DNA from: Wuchereria bancrofti | Taxonomy: Eukaryota > Nematoda > Chromadorea > Rhabditida > Onchocercidae | Direction: 5' to 3' | NCBI GenBank assembly: GCA_005281725.1 | Contig: SSBO01000012.1 | Location: 21,972,426 to 22,036,425 of the forward strand | Length of the DNA stretch: 64,000 nucleotides | Shown here: piece by piece, positions 14,301 to 26,715 of the stretch | How positions within the stretch are numbered: position 1 is the stretch's first letter | Layout of the letters: each line of letters starts with the position of its first letter | Notes under the pieces: generated by a model | What the model was told of the DNA's origin: nothing | Database searches by the model: none | What the model saw: the letters and a program-made list of their open reading frames with translations, nothing else | Translations under genes and position numbers: made by a program

Positions 14301-14582
14301 TGCCGCGTCGTTAATTATGAGGATTGTAGTAATTAGTAAACCGACAATAAATTAATCGAATTTTGATCGTGAAGGAACTAAAGGTCAAAAAATAATGAGA
14401 ATGGCAAAGTTTGAAAGTAGCAGAATTTAGGTGGAAATTTTTACCAGTTATCAAGATTACTTTTTTTTTTTATTCTGCACTTTCATTTTTAGCTTGTGGA
14501 ACAACTCGGCTGGGTGCATATTGCAAACAATTTGCGGAATCAAATGATTATCAAATATCGCAACGACTATCGTCTGTTTTGA
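2324..14582 (+). CDS. tpp-2: Tripeptidyl-peptidase II (TPP2), 31 exons
   Basis: This giant cytosolic serine exopeptidase removes tripeptides from free N-termini downstream of the proteasome. I traced 31 exons whose phases all agree (4011 nt, 1336 aa; human is 1249): 2324-2395, 3087-3176, 3399-3527, 3638-3733, 4070-4180, 4571-4692, 4870-4967, 5505-5620, 5743-5847, 5924-6000, 6079-6206, 6362-6461, 6797-6930, 7124-7254, 7516-7696, 8020-8180, 8453-8633, 8815-8918, 9190-9357, 9616-9814, 10053-10192, 10677-10830, 11085-11178, 11268-11470, 11762-11907, 12117-12247, 12435-12639, 12924-13064, 13354-13428, 13815-13943, 14493-14582. The subtilisin triad is Asp43 (ILDTGID), His264 (GSHGSH) and Ser449 (NGTSMS), with oxyanion Asn362 (SAGN). 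His264, Ser449 and Asn362 have the same numbers in human TPP2. The long insert between Asp and His and the C-terminal helical domain are present. No break is seen, so it is probably functional. Confidence 0.97.
5273..5316. repeat. Compound inverted repeat in tpp-2 intron 7
   Basis: Two perfect palindromes abut. AAGGAGG at 5273-5279 pairs with CCTCCTT at 5281-5287 around one base. A 13-bp arm at 5287-5299 pairs with 5304-5316 around an ATAA loop. Either could form a hairpin in DNA or in the pre-mRNA. No gene function is apparent. Confidence 0.85.
5611..5648 (+). repeat. 19-bp tandem duplication across a splice donor
   Basis: A 19-bp unit (CTTTCCTAACGTTAGTTTC) occurs twice in direct succession at the end of tpp-2 exon 8. 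Both copies carry the same donor, AAC followed by GTTAGT. Only the first gives an in-frame join to exon 9. The second adds 19 nt and reads into a TAA within the second copy. Confidence 0.95.
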
Positions 14583-16522
14583 ATGTGTTGTAATTGTTAT
14601 TAAACACCCATTTGGAAGTAGAATTTACATTAAACAAATATGCAGAATTTATTTTTGCATATCTTTTAACTCAACTCTGAAACTGATAATAATGATGATA
14701 TTTCATACTTCTCTTTGCGTGGTATCTCAAAGGTAAAGTTGATTGATTTTTGTGAACGGTGAAGGATTTTGGTTTAGAAAATAAATTTCATTTTTTTTTT
14801 CTGCTTTCCTTACGTAGATTTGCTTTTGAAATACTGGATGAGTAGTCTCTTTCTCATATCATGCTCTTTCGTTCGCTCTTGTTTTCTGGTAATTGATTAA
14901 TTTCATAACTGTAATTTTAACTCATATTAAATTCTTCCGAGGATAATGCTATGTTAATGGTATTTCTGTGGCGGTGTTGACTAATGTTTAGGAATTCTAA
15001 ATTCAATAACTGGTCGGGATTTTTTATTTATGGTTGGAAAGAATTCGTACACCGTAATCATACAATAGTTTTCAATTTTCTGATGGACTACTTTTATAGC
15101 ATTTTTAGATTCATTTTTCACTTTGCAGTTTTTGTATATGAAAATTTGAAACTTGAAATAAATTTACAATCAAGAAATATTCAACAGGATACGTTTTAAT
15201 TGTCGAAATTCCTTTAACATTTCCATCATTTATGACTAAATGCTAATTAAATGCTGCTTTAAGTAATATACGGTAAGACTTGATGTTCGCGTGAGAAAGT
15301 CAATTTGAGATTCGAAATTTTGGCACAACTAACATTTCAAAAATTTTAATCAAATTCCGTCAAAAGGAAGATGCATTTCATTTCTTTTGTTATCTTTATT
15401 TTCTTATGTAACTCTTCTTTTCCCTTTGGAAATTTTTTATTTTCGACAGTTCACAACTTTACAATACAGCAGCAACTTTATGGTCTGTTTTACTCTCTCA
15501 TCAAGCAGTGTAGATGAGATAACAAATCTACCAGTTCGAGAAGAAATGCGACCAATATTTTTACAAGAAACAGTTAGCATTATCGTAAATCAAGTGGTCG
15601 AGTAACCTTTGACATCGAAATAATTTAAAATGTATTCTGCTTCATAAATACTTCCTCATTTCTTGCATTATAGATTATAACCATCCCTTACCACCAAGTC
15701 ATTTTATGCAATTTTTCCTTTACTCCCTTTTTTTTTTCAATGTTAAATTAAGGAAGATCAAAATTAGTTTATTCGAAAACAGTAAAGCAACATATTAGAC
15801 ATATTCTTGTTCCAGAAAAAAAAAATTTTTATCAATCCTTTTCTAGCATGTAGCAACTTTGAAACATCGAAAAATACAAAGACAGTATGGTTCATCATCT
15901 GCTTTGAGATTTTGTGAAAAGTCTGAAATTTTAAAGAAAATTTACAAATCTAAGGAGAACTGATCTTTTATATTTTGAGATATAAAAAGAGATGTAATAA
16001 ACATCGTACTCTGCCATTCTGATTTATCTATTTTCCTTCTGTTCCCTTCTAACTTCTCATATGATTATAGTTTATATCAAATGCTATTTTGGGTATTTGG
16101 AATATTTAAAATATTGAAATAGAAATATATTCATTATGTTATCAATTCATTCACTGCCTTTTCTTACAATACGTTTGCATGAGTAATTCTATTGATAATG
16201 ATAATTATATAACAATAAAAGTGTGGTAAAAACAAATATGAAAATCATGAATTGCGGCAAGAAAGTAGTAATAGATAGCAGTTAGAAGAAATTTTGACAA
16301 TTCAACAGCAAATCACTCCCCATCACAGTTACCTGATATCTCATATGACGATAACAAACCGTCACAAACAACTACAAAGAAACCGATGATCGATGGAATC
16401 TTAAGTGCTCTATCAGAGCTACATAGATGGTACTTGAGGAACTGTCCATTATAAAGATTCAAGTAAAACTCTGTACAAAAACAATAGAACAGATCTATTC
16501 TTAATGAACTGAAATATTATAA

Positions 16523-16539
16523 AGAAATGCAGAAGTAGT

Positions 16540-16578
<39 letters not shown>

Positions 16579-16717
16579 TGTGTGTGTTTGTGCAAATGAA
16601 CAATTCGGCCAGTAAAGAAAATGTTCAAGAAATGCAGTAGTACGTGTGTGTGTGTGTGTGTTTGTGTGTTTGTGCAAATGAACAATTCGGCCAGTAAAGA
16701 AAATGTTCAAGAAATGC
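16523..16717. repeat. Duplicated (TG)n microsatellite block
   Basis: A (TG)n tract plus about 55 bp of unique flank (beginning TTTGTGCAAATGAACAATTC) occurs twice in tandem. The first TG tract is about 45 bp long with one TATG interruption and the second is about 30 bp. Outside the TG tracts the copies are nearly identical, so the duplication is recent. Confidence 0.9.
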
Positions 16718-16861
16718 TACATGAAAAAAAACTCAAATATAGACTCAAAGCAGTAAAACAAACAGAGTTAACGAGTGTGCAAATAGAAGCAGAACCTAGA
16801 AAATACGCTCAAATCATTCAGAACTTTCGAAAAAAATGAAGCTTAATTTGAAAGAGGAACG

Positions 16862-16867
<6 letters not shown>

Positions 16868-16893
<26 letters not shown>
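16868..16893. repeat. (TC)n microsatellite
   Basis: A run of about 13 uninterrupted TC dinucleotides lies in the gap between the convergent genes. Confidence 0.9.
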
Positions 16894-16896
<3 letters not shown>

Positions 16897-17081
16897 TTCA
16901 ATCCCTGCATATTCAAACAAAATTGAATTTACTAGATTTCAACAATCATACGTGCTACATCACATCGATGATAACTTACACTTCCGAAATCTTTTATAAA
17001 CTTAAGATTTTTTTGCATATAACAATCAAAATTTCAGCGAAATATACGATAAGTGCATAACAAAAAAGTAAATAAAGTCAA

Positions 17082-20000
17082 CTAATTCGAGCTTCTGCTC
17101 CGAGAACTTCTGCTTGAATCTGAACTGCTGGAACGCTTTGATGACGTACTGGAATTATTTCAAAAATGAAAAGTAAAATTTTAGATAGAATCCTTTCACC
17201 AAACAAAAATGATATGGCAGTATACGACTGCTGCATCTTATATAATTAGTTAAAAAATTAAGATGAATTAAACAATTCAAAAGAGTAATTAGAAAGCATG
17301 ATTTTACTTTTTAACATTTCCCTTACAGTTTCTTTTTCCGTTTATGTTGCATTTATCATCAACCTTCAATCATTTTTTTCTATCCATTTTTCCCTTCTCT
17401 TTCAACTACAATCTTTTTTATCCCTAGAAAGAGAGAAAAAATTCAACCTGCTACTTGCAGTGCTCCGAGAATCGCTTGATGAACTTTCGCTACTACTACT
17501 TGAAGAAGATGGCGAACGTTTTCGGCTACGTCTCGAATACTGAAATTGCGATTTATAAAAGTCAAGAAGAATGCAATGGACACATCCTTTTTGTTACGAG
17601 TAATGCCGACTCCACATGTAGTACCAGAAAAACTAATATTTAGTATGTTATGATGTATTTTCTACAACACTAAAATGACTTTAGTCTCACTGACAGCAGT
17701 AGCTGAGGAGCCAGTCGCTAGAAAAGAACCCAACGTTTGATCACCGAACTACATAAAAAACTGGGGATCACTTTTCAAAAAAATGGACAATGCATATTCC
17801 AATTTATAATTTTGATAACAACCATAAGATTTTGTCAATTATTCGTAATATAACAATTGAATTTCCTTTACAATAAAATAAAAATCGAGTTCCCTTCACA
17901 ATAAAAAAATCAAACCCGATCACTGTCCCGTCGAGCACTTCGACTTCTTGTACGCCTTCTGTCCGAATACCTATCAAAGCTTCGACGTCGTTCACGCTCC
18001 CGGCGCATGCGCTCATCGTACAATTCTCGTCTAGTAGGCCGGCGAGAACGAGACCATCCTTCAAACCGACGCACGTAACCTCTCGATCGAGATCGTGATC
18101 TTAAATCACTATGTTTTGTAGGAAGACAATTTCCGGAATTATATTCCCAAAAATTTTACTCAAAAAAAGTGGTGAGGCATAGAAAAAGGTTACTTATGGC
18201 GGCGATCGCGTGATCTTGAACGGTGGCTCGAACTTCGTCGCCTACGGCCATTACTCCTGCTTCGGCGTCTCCGACTACGACTTCTCTCATTTCGTTTCAC
18301 TTCTTTCGGCTTTTCATTCGGCTTTTCACCACCTTTTCGCTTTCTGGAAACCTCGTTTACTTGCTGCTTAATTTCTTCTGCCTTTGTTGGCTCCGCTTTT
18401 AAATCTTTCTGCTCCGAAACTTCATTCTCCTTATTAGTTGAACTAACTTCTTGCAATTTTCCATTTAGTGACAACTTCGAATTATCGCTCTTAGAATCGG
18501 TCAGATTTGTTTTTGCTTCTACAGTCCGCTCACTATTAGCTTGACTTTTTTGTCCTGAAGTTTCCTTTCTTCTCAAATCGTCGAGTTTTTCGCGACTAGT
18601 ACTTCGTCTTCCACCTTCCTCAATACTTTTGCTCCTATGCTTTCGTTCTGTTTTTTCTCTGTGTTCTTTGCTACCACTTTTTCGTCGTTGCTTACTCCCT
18701 GTATCTCCCTCTACAATTTGATCTTTATCCTGTTTCTCAACAGCTCGCTTTTCAAGTTCATCATTTTTATACTCTCGATGCTGTCTATCTTTTTCAGCAC
18801 TGTCCTTCTGTTTCTCCTCAGAAATCGTCTTTTGATCTCGTCCTTCGTTATTACCAGTCTTTTCAAGCAGCTTCGCTTCTATAAAAAGCGAAAATTAAAT
18901 TTAATCGTTATCCTAGTTTACTTCTCCCTTTCCATACAGCGCGCAGAATCAAACAAATATCATTTAACCTCTATTATGATTAAAGAAATGAAAACAGAAT
19001 TAGATAATTAGACTGTTTGGATTAAAATGGATGAATGCTTTCTGCATGCCAGAAAATATAAAACTTATCGCTGCAAACATATCCATTAAGAGTACGATAT
19101 GGTTTTGTTTCTCATTTACAAATGAATATTGCAGCAAATATTGAAATAATCGGGCTTACCTTGTTTCGTTTTCTCTTCTGCCATTTTTTTTGCTTTCAAT
19201 AAATGAATCCTAATGGCTTCATCATCACTATCTCTAATATCTTCGGCACTGTCCAATGTAACTTCTACTGTTGGCTCATCCAAATTTAACTCATCCAATG
19301 CAGCAGCTTTTTCACCATTCTAAATTAATATGATTTTTCAAAGTGAAATTATATTCAAGTTCTTACTAATCGGTCATATACCGAATTCCTCTGCTTCACT
19401 ATTTAAGGTCTACCACCTTACTCTAGATCCTCAGTTGCGGCGATCCGAATAGCGAAATTTCATTATTATAATCTCATAAACTTCACGCCTTAACAAAATT
19501 AATTTTTAAAAACTCTACAACTTACAACCTCGACTTTCTCCTTTTCATTGGCTCGCCCTCGTCGATCTCTTCTTGTCTGTTTCATATCTTCACTGTTCCC
19601 AACCTCATCAACTTTATGCCGAATTTTTTCCTTTACAAAATGCCGTGTTATATGCTCCGGTGATCGTCGCTAAAAATGCAGTTCGCAGACTTCATTTCGT
19701 AGAATAAATGTTTTTTATTTCATTGTCTATTTATCTTTTTAGAAATTTTTATGGCATTAAAAAAGTCTCCAAGCTAACAACAATTCAAGTATTTTAACAT
19801 ATAACAAGTCTCTCTAAAATTACTGAAAAAATGAAATAACTAAATTTTAAAACTTACCGCTGTATACCTACTTCGCTCATGCCGATTTTCCTTCTTTTCA
19901 GACTTACCGCGATACCTTTCCTCTTTGTTTTCAGTTTTCTCAGATGTGTTTAATAAAACACCAGTTTTTCCTTTATCGATGACATCATTTTTGGGACTCT

Positions 20001-22486
20001 CAGCTTCTTCAAGCTCGTACGCTTTCTTTTTCTCTTGCAAACGATGCAATTCATCAAGTGTTATTACACGATTCTGAAAGCAAAAAAAAATCATTTGTAT
20101 GCGCAATTTCAGAATTAATTACTGTCTTTTCACATTAATTTTGATATGTCGGACATACTATTAAGAAAGTGAAATGAGATTTAGAACTCAAAATTAAGAC
20201 AATTCACAAAAGCATAAATTACCATCAAACAGTGGTTAAAAGTATAATACCAAAAACTGTCCCAGGTGTTTGCAAAGAAATTAATTGTTATGCCGAACAA
20301 GAACTTATGAAATACTAAAATTACCTGTTCACGCCTCCAATGGGGAGGAGTACGACTCCCATCGTGGTCGCTACTGCCCTCTGGAGTTCGAAATCTAAGT
20401 GCACCGCGCCCCTGAACGAATGTAATATCTCAATAATAGTAGCTATGGCCATCAACCAAAACAATTTAAGTTCGAGCTTCATAAAAATTGTAAAAAGTTC
20501 GTTAGATATGAAAATTTAAAAATAAGTAACCTGTTAAGTAAATGAAGAGAAATACTTTTAAACATGAAACACATCCAAACATGAAACGTGAGAGTTAAAC
20601 TAATCTAACCAACTGAATAAAAACTACCTGAGTAATTACTGAACAAAGAGGTGATGCTAACAATGATTAGTGAATATGGAGGCTAGGCTACCTTTATTTT
20701 ATGTCCGGTTCGTGTTCTCCGCATACGATTCAAACGATGACCAATATCGCGTCGCGAAAAGCGCTGAGGTGATTGTCGTTGCTTTTCTTTCTTCCCTTTC
20801 CTCGAATTTTCCGGCGTTTTTGATCTAAAAATATTGTGATCTCTAGGAAAAAAGTCAATTTCTCTTTTCTTTCGAATTTTCCGGCCTTTCTGATCTAAAA
20901 AATCTTTTTTCTATGATCTTTTTTTCTGACAATAAAAAAATAAACTAAAAATCAATTTCGGAGACAATAAAAAATAAACTGAAAATCTCTTCTCCACATA
21001 ATGCATAACCATTCACCGTCTCATAAGATATTTATTTTGGTGATCTGGTTCGTCAGGTAAATCTTCAGCTTTTACACTCGATAGCTGCAGTTCTGCTTCC
21101 GGAACAACAGTACCAATTTCCAAATGTTCCACTTCATCACTCTCTTTCCGCTTCTTTTCTTTCATTTTCGTCTTTTTTGTCTTCTTGTGACTTTTTTCAG
21201 TTGATGTAGAACTACAAAAAAATCAGTATATACTTTTCGGGAATTGAAAAAAAAAAGAACCAAATACTTCAAGAATAACCAAATTAAACTTAGTAGAGAT
21301 CCACTAAGAAATATCTTCATTATAAGCACTTGATCATATTTCATCCGAACATAGATCCTACATTACCTGACTGATTCATTTGATCCAGAAGAATGTTGTC
21401 GTTTTTTTCGTCGAACAAGTTCACCACAATTAAGTATTACAACATCAGCTAGTGGACGATTCTTGGAATTAGTTTTTAAATATTCGATTTTGGTTACAAC
21501 TTCCTGCCCAGAAACAACCTACAAAGTTTTGTCAATTTATTTCTGATTGTTTCATTCATTTTAAATATGAAATAAGAAAGAAATTTTCTTAAGCTGTGAG
21601 TAAATCACAGCGATTAAATTAGCAAAACTATGAATTTTAAATTGATCATGTTTGCTAATGACTTTACTGTGTGCAATAAGATAAAAATGAGCTGAAAAAC
21701 ACTGGGACTATCGAGATCCTATTCTTTGCTTTATATTACATATAAATGAACTTCACTAATTATCAAAAATCTCACGATATTTAAGAGATGTCGTGTATAT
21801 TTCTGCATACACTGACATGGAAAATAAGAAATAAACACACAATAATTCATTCTAATCCTGTGTACCTTAAGTTACTTACCTTACCAAATACCACATGGAT
21901 ATTATTGAGATGCGGCGCAGGTGTTGTAGTAATGAAAAATTGTGAACCATTCGTATTAGGTCCTTTATTCGCCATCGACACAAGAAACGGTTCATCATGT
22001 TTCATAACGAATTCCTCATCGTCAAACATACCACCATAAATTGATTCCCCACCTGTACCGTCACCTTTCGTAAAATCACCTCCCTGACAAAAAAACAATT
22101 GCACCCATCTATTTAAATATTAAATTTCTTCCATCGCATTTTCTATTTTTTCCTAACAGAATATTCGTAATTCATTACGACATCATACCTTGTTTTGTTG
22201 TTTGATAAAAAACATTAGCAAGCTTATGCATATTAATCTTTGCTGCATCACTGCAAATGCTTACCTGAATCATGAAATTCTTGATGACACGATGAAATGT
22301 TGATCCCTTGTAGTGCAAAGGTTTGCCACTAATCTTACCGGTACCTGCCATACCAGTACAAAGCATCAGGAAATTATTACACGTCCGTGGTGCTATATCA
22401 TTATACAACTCCATCACAATTCGACCCGCAAGGTTACCATCAATTGTTACATCGAAAAATACCCGGCGGCGATCTTTTTTTGACAT
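17082..22486 (-). CDS. cyp-1: RS-domain cyclophilin (CYP-1 / NK-TR class), 13 exons
   Basis: A nuclear peptidyl-prolyl cis-trans isomerase of the large SR-rich class associated with pre-mRNA splicing. Exons from the start: 22265-22486, 21880-22083, 21367-21518, 21017-21211, 20692-20824, 20325-20411, 19858-20073, 19526-19669, 19160-19319, 18194-18878, 17916-18108, 17448-17539, 17082-17148. Phases agree and give 849 aa. Brugia malayi CYP-1 is 843 aa as I recall, with a nearly identical N-terminus. The PPIase domain spans residues 1 to about 180. Catalytic Arg66, Phe71, Met72, Gln74, Phe124 and His137 match cyclophilin A, but His132 replaces the drug-contacting Trp. A charged, Lys/Glu-rich middle follows, then Arg-Ser dipeptides from about residue 690 to the end. 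The acceptor of exon 11 is ambiguous between 18108 and a site nine bases further in; both keep the frame. Confidence 0.96.
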
Positions 22487-22518
22487 TTTCCGTCACAATA
22501 GTAGGATTAAATTAGAAA

Positions 22519-22530
22519 CTGAAAAAGGAA
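22519..22530 (-). promoter_or_regulatory. Candidate spliced-leader acceptor of cyp-1
   Basis: On the minus strand, CTTCCTTTTTCAG ends 33 bases before the cyp-1 ATG. It is a strong nematode acceptor with no coding exon upstream, which fits a trans-splice site. An outron or a 5' UTR intron would look the same. Confidence 0.5.
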
Positions 22531-23920
22531 GATTTACTCAGTAGAAATTTGCCCAAACAAATAAAATTGACATATTGAAGTGAACATAATCAAACTTAAA
22601 TTTTTCTTCAAACAACAAAATAACGAACTAATACGCGAAAAGTTATTGTATATTTATAATACCAATAGAGATGATGTTAGCGTTGACTGATCATATCAAT
22701 AAAATGCAAATTTTTTTTTAATGCTAATAAAAATTATCATTAAAATATCTGAAAAAAGTCTATAAACATTTACATTAGCATTATTCGTGCTGATAATAAG
22801 TAGAAGAAACTAAATAAATGAGCAATAAATACACTATCAACAAAAGAAAAAATACAATCCTGAAAATATATTTGACATCGACCAACTGTGAAATACCGGT
22901 TTATCTTATTTCGCGTCATATAGCAGAGAAGTTTCAGGACAGAATAGTTTGTTATAACATCGAAATTAAACTCTTTGTATTTTTACTTAATATGAATGTT
23001 AAATGATAACTAAGCAGAATAAACGTCATTTAACTTTGAAATATCTAAATTATTTACATGAAACAAAAGTTTATCTCATAACAGTAATTCTCTTATTAAG
23101 TTTTTAGCCATTTCAATGCATACATCACTAAACTAACTTTAATTACTATCGATTAATCTTTCCAAATGATATTTACTGTAGAATTATTATATAATATGGT
23201 ATGGTTATTAATAATTTAAGTGTAGCAATGTGTAATTTTTATTCTTTTATTTTTTTCATTTAAATGAAGTAATGAAATTTATGTTGTTTGTAAAGTGAAA
23301 TTCTATCTTTGATATCATTTATCTTTGTTAATACTTTATGAAGAATTGGAACTGCTAAAATATAATTGAAACTATCCTACAAATATTTAAAAAATGAATG
23401 AGAAATATTTAAATACGTAGTGGATCAAGTCAGAATAGCATAAGTGAAATTGTTGCGTATTGTGTGGAATTGGTTTCGTTAATAGAAGCATACTATATTA
23501 ACATACAATTGTCGTGATGTGGAGTTCATGTCTACTGTTTTCTTTTCTTTTTTTTTTTGTAAACATTGAGGAGTAAACAAATTTTACGAACTAAGCAATC
23601 AGTTCGTGCAGTAAAGATAAATACACAAATAGGTTTCATTTACTTCTAGCCTGCCTTTACGATAGGGATTGTTTATGCATGACTGAGGCAAAATGAATAG
23701 AATTTTTTAAATAAAAATGGATAAAATTGAGTTAGATAAGGTGGATAGGAATACAGGTGGTTCTTAATGTGATCAATTTACGTATTGGTGTAGTTTGGCG
23801 TAGGTACGTTAGAGTAATGTATGAAAATTCAAGATTCGGGAATATCAGACGGAAGAAAATATCACGTGTAAGTTTACTTTTTTTCTTTCTTCCATCAATA
23901 AGAGTATTTTTTTTAAAGAT
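22531..23920. other. Divergent intergenic region
   Basis: About 1.4 kb separates the 5' ends of cyp-1 (minus) and the complex III subunit gene (plus) and should contain both promoters. I see only AT-rich sequence with T-runs, no TATA-like element that I can single out, and no coding signal. Confidence 0.5.
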
Positions 23921-23927
23921 ATTTTAG
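23921..23927 (+). promoter_or_regulatory. Candidate spliced-leader acceptor of UQCRB gene
   Basis: ATTTTAG at 23921-23927 follows a T-rich tract and lies 50 bases before the start codon at 23978. It is the nearest good acceptor, so it is a plausible trans-splice site; a 5' UTR intron is the alternative. Confidence 0.35.
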
Positions 23928-23977
23928 GGACAGTTCATTTCCATCCATCATTGTCGTGTGAATTAAGGCGTTAAACA

Positions 23978-25551
23978 ATGGTGCGCACAACACATCTTGC
24001 AAAGGTTGTACTGTTCTTGTAGTTTACGTCAAATATTATCTAGTAGTTTTGTTTATGCAAAATGCTAATAGTGTATAATATTAGTATGTTTATAGGAGTA
24101 ATCATTATTATAGTGAAAAGACTTAGCTCTTTTATAACACTGTGATAATTTTTGGTGTTTACTTTAGTTTAGTTTTTTCCGATAAACTTTGTCACTTATT
24201 AATGACTCATTAATGATACTAAAGACAAATTTAGGTTTAGGATACTATTAAATCATATAGGTTAATTCGTCATTAATTAATTCATTAATTTGTAATAATG
24301 AAAGAAATTTAATCGTAGCTTTTAATCTGTTTGGTTCTAATGTATTCGGTTCTACGACTAGCAAGTTGGCTATCTCAGCCATTCAACATGTAAAAGATCT
24401 TTTTAATTGATATTAAATTTCTGAGAATATACATTCTACATGGAAGTTTTTTGTAAGAAAAATTTACTGGCAAATTCTATTTATTTAATGATTAAACTGT
24501 AATTTGACAGTTTCTCTTAGTTTAAGTCTAATAATTTTTTCAGGTAGCCCTTTCGCAGCCATCGTTAACGGCTCGTTGGGAGAATGTCTCACCAGCTGTC
24601 AAAAACATCAAATTTACTTATAACGGTATTTCCATGTTATCAATGTTGCTGAATAGTTAGGAAATTTTAAGCAAATGTACTTCCGGATAGATCTCATATA
24701 GCAATGAGAAGATTTTTGAACTGCATAGATCTGTATTTCATTGGTTTATTCTCAGTGTTTTTGCATAACATCGAGATCATTTTCTCGATTTTTCAAGGGG
24801 ATTTTTTTTTATGTGAAATTTTTTTTTATTCCAACTTATACAAGTTCATTTACATTTTATATCCAGCATATTGTAAATGCTGTCTTTTACAGGGAAGTTG
24901 GCAAATATGCTGCGGTATTATTTATGGTCATATGGTTGGAGCGGAAGACGATATGGTTCTATTTTAATAACTTCCTGTTTCTTTATTGGTTTAGAAGGAA
25001 ATATCAAATTTGATAGAAATTGAACGGATTTGTAGTTTTGAACGTTTGTTGCAATTGGAAATTTCAGGTTTGCTCTTTCACGATCAGTGTTTTGAACCAG
25101 CTCCAGAAGTGAAAGAGGCACTACGTCGTTTGAACTTGAAGGAGCCATGGCTTTTTGATGAACGCAAAATACGACTCTATCATGCACATACGATGAAATC
25201 CCATGGTGAACAGTTACCAAAAGAAAAGTGGACGAAGTGGGAGGATGTAGGTTTATTCTATTGTTTGGTGGTGAACCGGCTAATCCTATTGTTTCATATT
25301 TTGCACTTCCAATTTCCATATGTCATCTTTCTTAACTGTCTCAATTTGAATTTACTGCGAAACTTACTGACGTGATTTATTGTTTTTGCTAACATTTATT
25401 TAATGCATTTATACCTAGTTGCTAATTTACTACTTTATTTCAGGAAACATGGTATCTTAAGCCATATTTAGATGAAATTGAGGAAGAAAAGAAGACGCGA
25501 TCAAACACTTCTGGGTTACTCCCTGGTTTTCAGTTAAAAGGACGTCATTAA
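23978..25551 (+). CDS. UQCRB: Cytochrome bc1 complex subunit 7 (UQCRB / QCR7), 5 exons
   Basis: A small matrix-side subunit of mitochondrial complex III, the ubiquinol-cytochrome c reductase binding protein. Exons 23978-24004, 24544-24625, 24893-24955, 25068-25246 and 25444-25551 join in phase to 459 nt, 152 aa. The family core is clear: a YYLWSYGWSGRRYGLL segment, then PEVKEALRRLNL, a DERKIRLYHAH helix, LPKEKWTKWED and YLKPYLDEIEEEKK, each with a counterpart in human UQCRB. The protein is about 40 residues longer than the human one, with a basic, hydroxyl-rich N-terminal extension that could act in mitochondrial import and a short C-terminal extension. The first exon codes only nine residues and is the least certain part; the rest is secure. 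Confidence 0.92.
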
Positions 25552-26715
25552 TTAGAAATGATAATATAACATCTCTTTAAGTGTTCCTTTGCAGTATGTA
25601 TTATAATTGTTTCCAGGATTTATTTAATTCTAAAGCAATCTGCAAAGTTAGGTCAAACTTTCATTATTTGAATAGTATACAGTGAAACATCATTTAGATA
25701 AAACTAGCATTCTTTGTTCCGAGTTCTCACCGTTAACAATTCATGGATATCATATAATTTTGTTGCCGCAGCAACTCCGATCAGCATCTTCATTATCGAT
25801 TTCTCATTACTATTTAGTAAAAAAAATATAACAAATGCGAAGTGTTGTGTTATGTTATAGTTTATTTACGAGTTTTTTTTTTATGTAGAAGACAGTTTAA
25901 TGAGTTAATCATCAAAGATGTGGAATATAGAAGAAGTGGAAATTTGTTATGAAATCAGCCAGATAGCAATAGGTTATTCTTGTTACTGTTTAACAACTGT
26001 GATGATTTTCATTCAGATGAGCATTTTATAAAATGAGTGAATCCAAAATTTCATTAATGAAACCAAAAGTCAGGCAATGAAATTAAAGTCAGGCTGCAGA
26101 GCAAATATATTGAAGTGTGTTTCGTATCGATGTCACGCCCTTTCTAATTGGTATGAAAAGCAAAGATGTGATACAATTATGTAAACACCTTGAATGCTTT
26201 CAAATTATTGAAGTGAAAAAAGGGTTAGTATGATATTGCTGACATTTGTATAGATACTTCTAATCCCTTTTACTTGAACTTCAACGATGATAGAACTTCA
26301 ATTAACTTCTTTATCTATTTCATGTTCAAATGGAAATAAATATACGCTTAATACATACAAATTTTTGGTAAAAATTTCAGGAACACATATATCGGCACAT
26401 TTTGTTAAGCTCTATAATTTATACATACATATAATTCAGTACCATACTGTTCAGTTTATCTATTCAATGCTTTCGACTGTTCGTTCTCACTACGTTTTTT
26501 TTTCACATTTATTTAAAAAAGAGGGGAAACTTTACCCATAGCAATGAAAATACAATTTTTTTTTTTCCCACTAATGATTATATAAAAGAGTTGCTAAATA
26601 CGACAATTTGATATTAAACTTTTCCGGTTTTTTCTTTTTCAACAAAAGATGGTTATGTTTAAAATTTGAAAAAAAAAAAAATTGTAAATTACAAAAATAA
26701 AAAAATGAGATTATT
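25552..26715. other. Intergenic gap between convergent genes
   Basis: This holds the 3' flanks of the complex III subunit gene (plus) and the immunoglobulin membrane protein gene (minus). It is AT-rich. I see no coding signal or notable repeat. Confidence 0.5.

Larger units (their letters stand above)
14583..17081. other. Intergenic gap between convergent genes
   Basis: This holds the 3' flanks of tpp-2 (plus) and cyp-1 (minus). I see no supported gene. It contains the TG-repeat duplication at about 16523-16717 and a TC run at 16868-16893. Open frames read through these runs only because the repeats lack stop codons. Confidence 0.6.

Noticed and set aside
16449..16710. Minus-strand ORFs of repeated His-Thr
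   Set aside because: They read through the (CA)n strand of the TG microsatellite; no conserved sequence outside the repeat.
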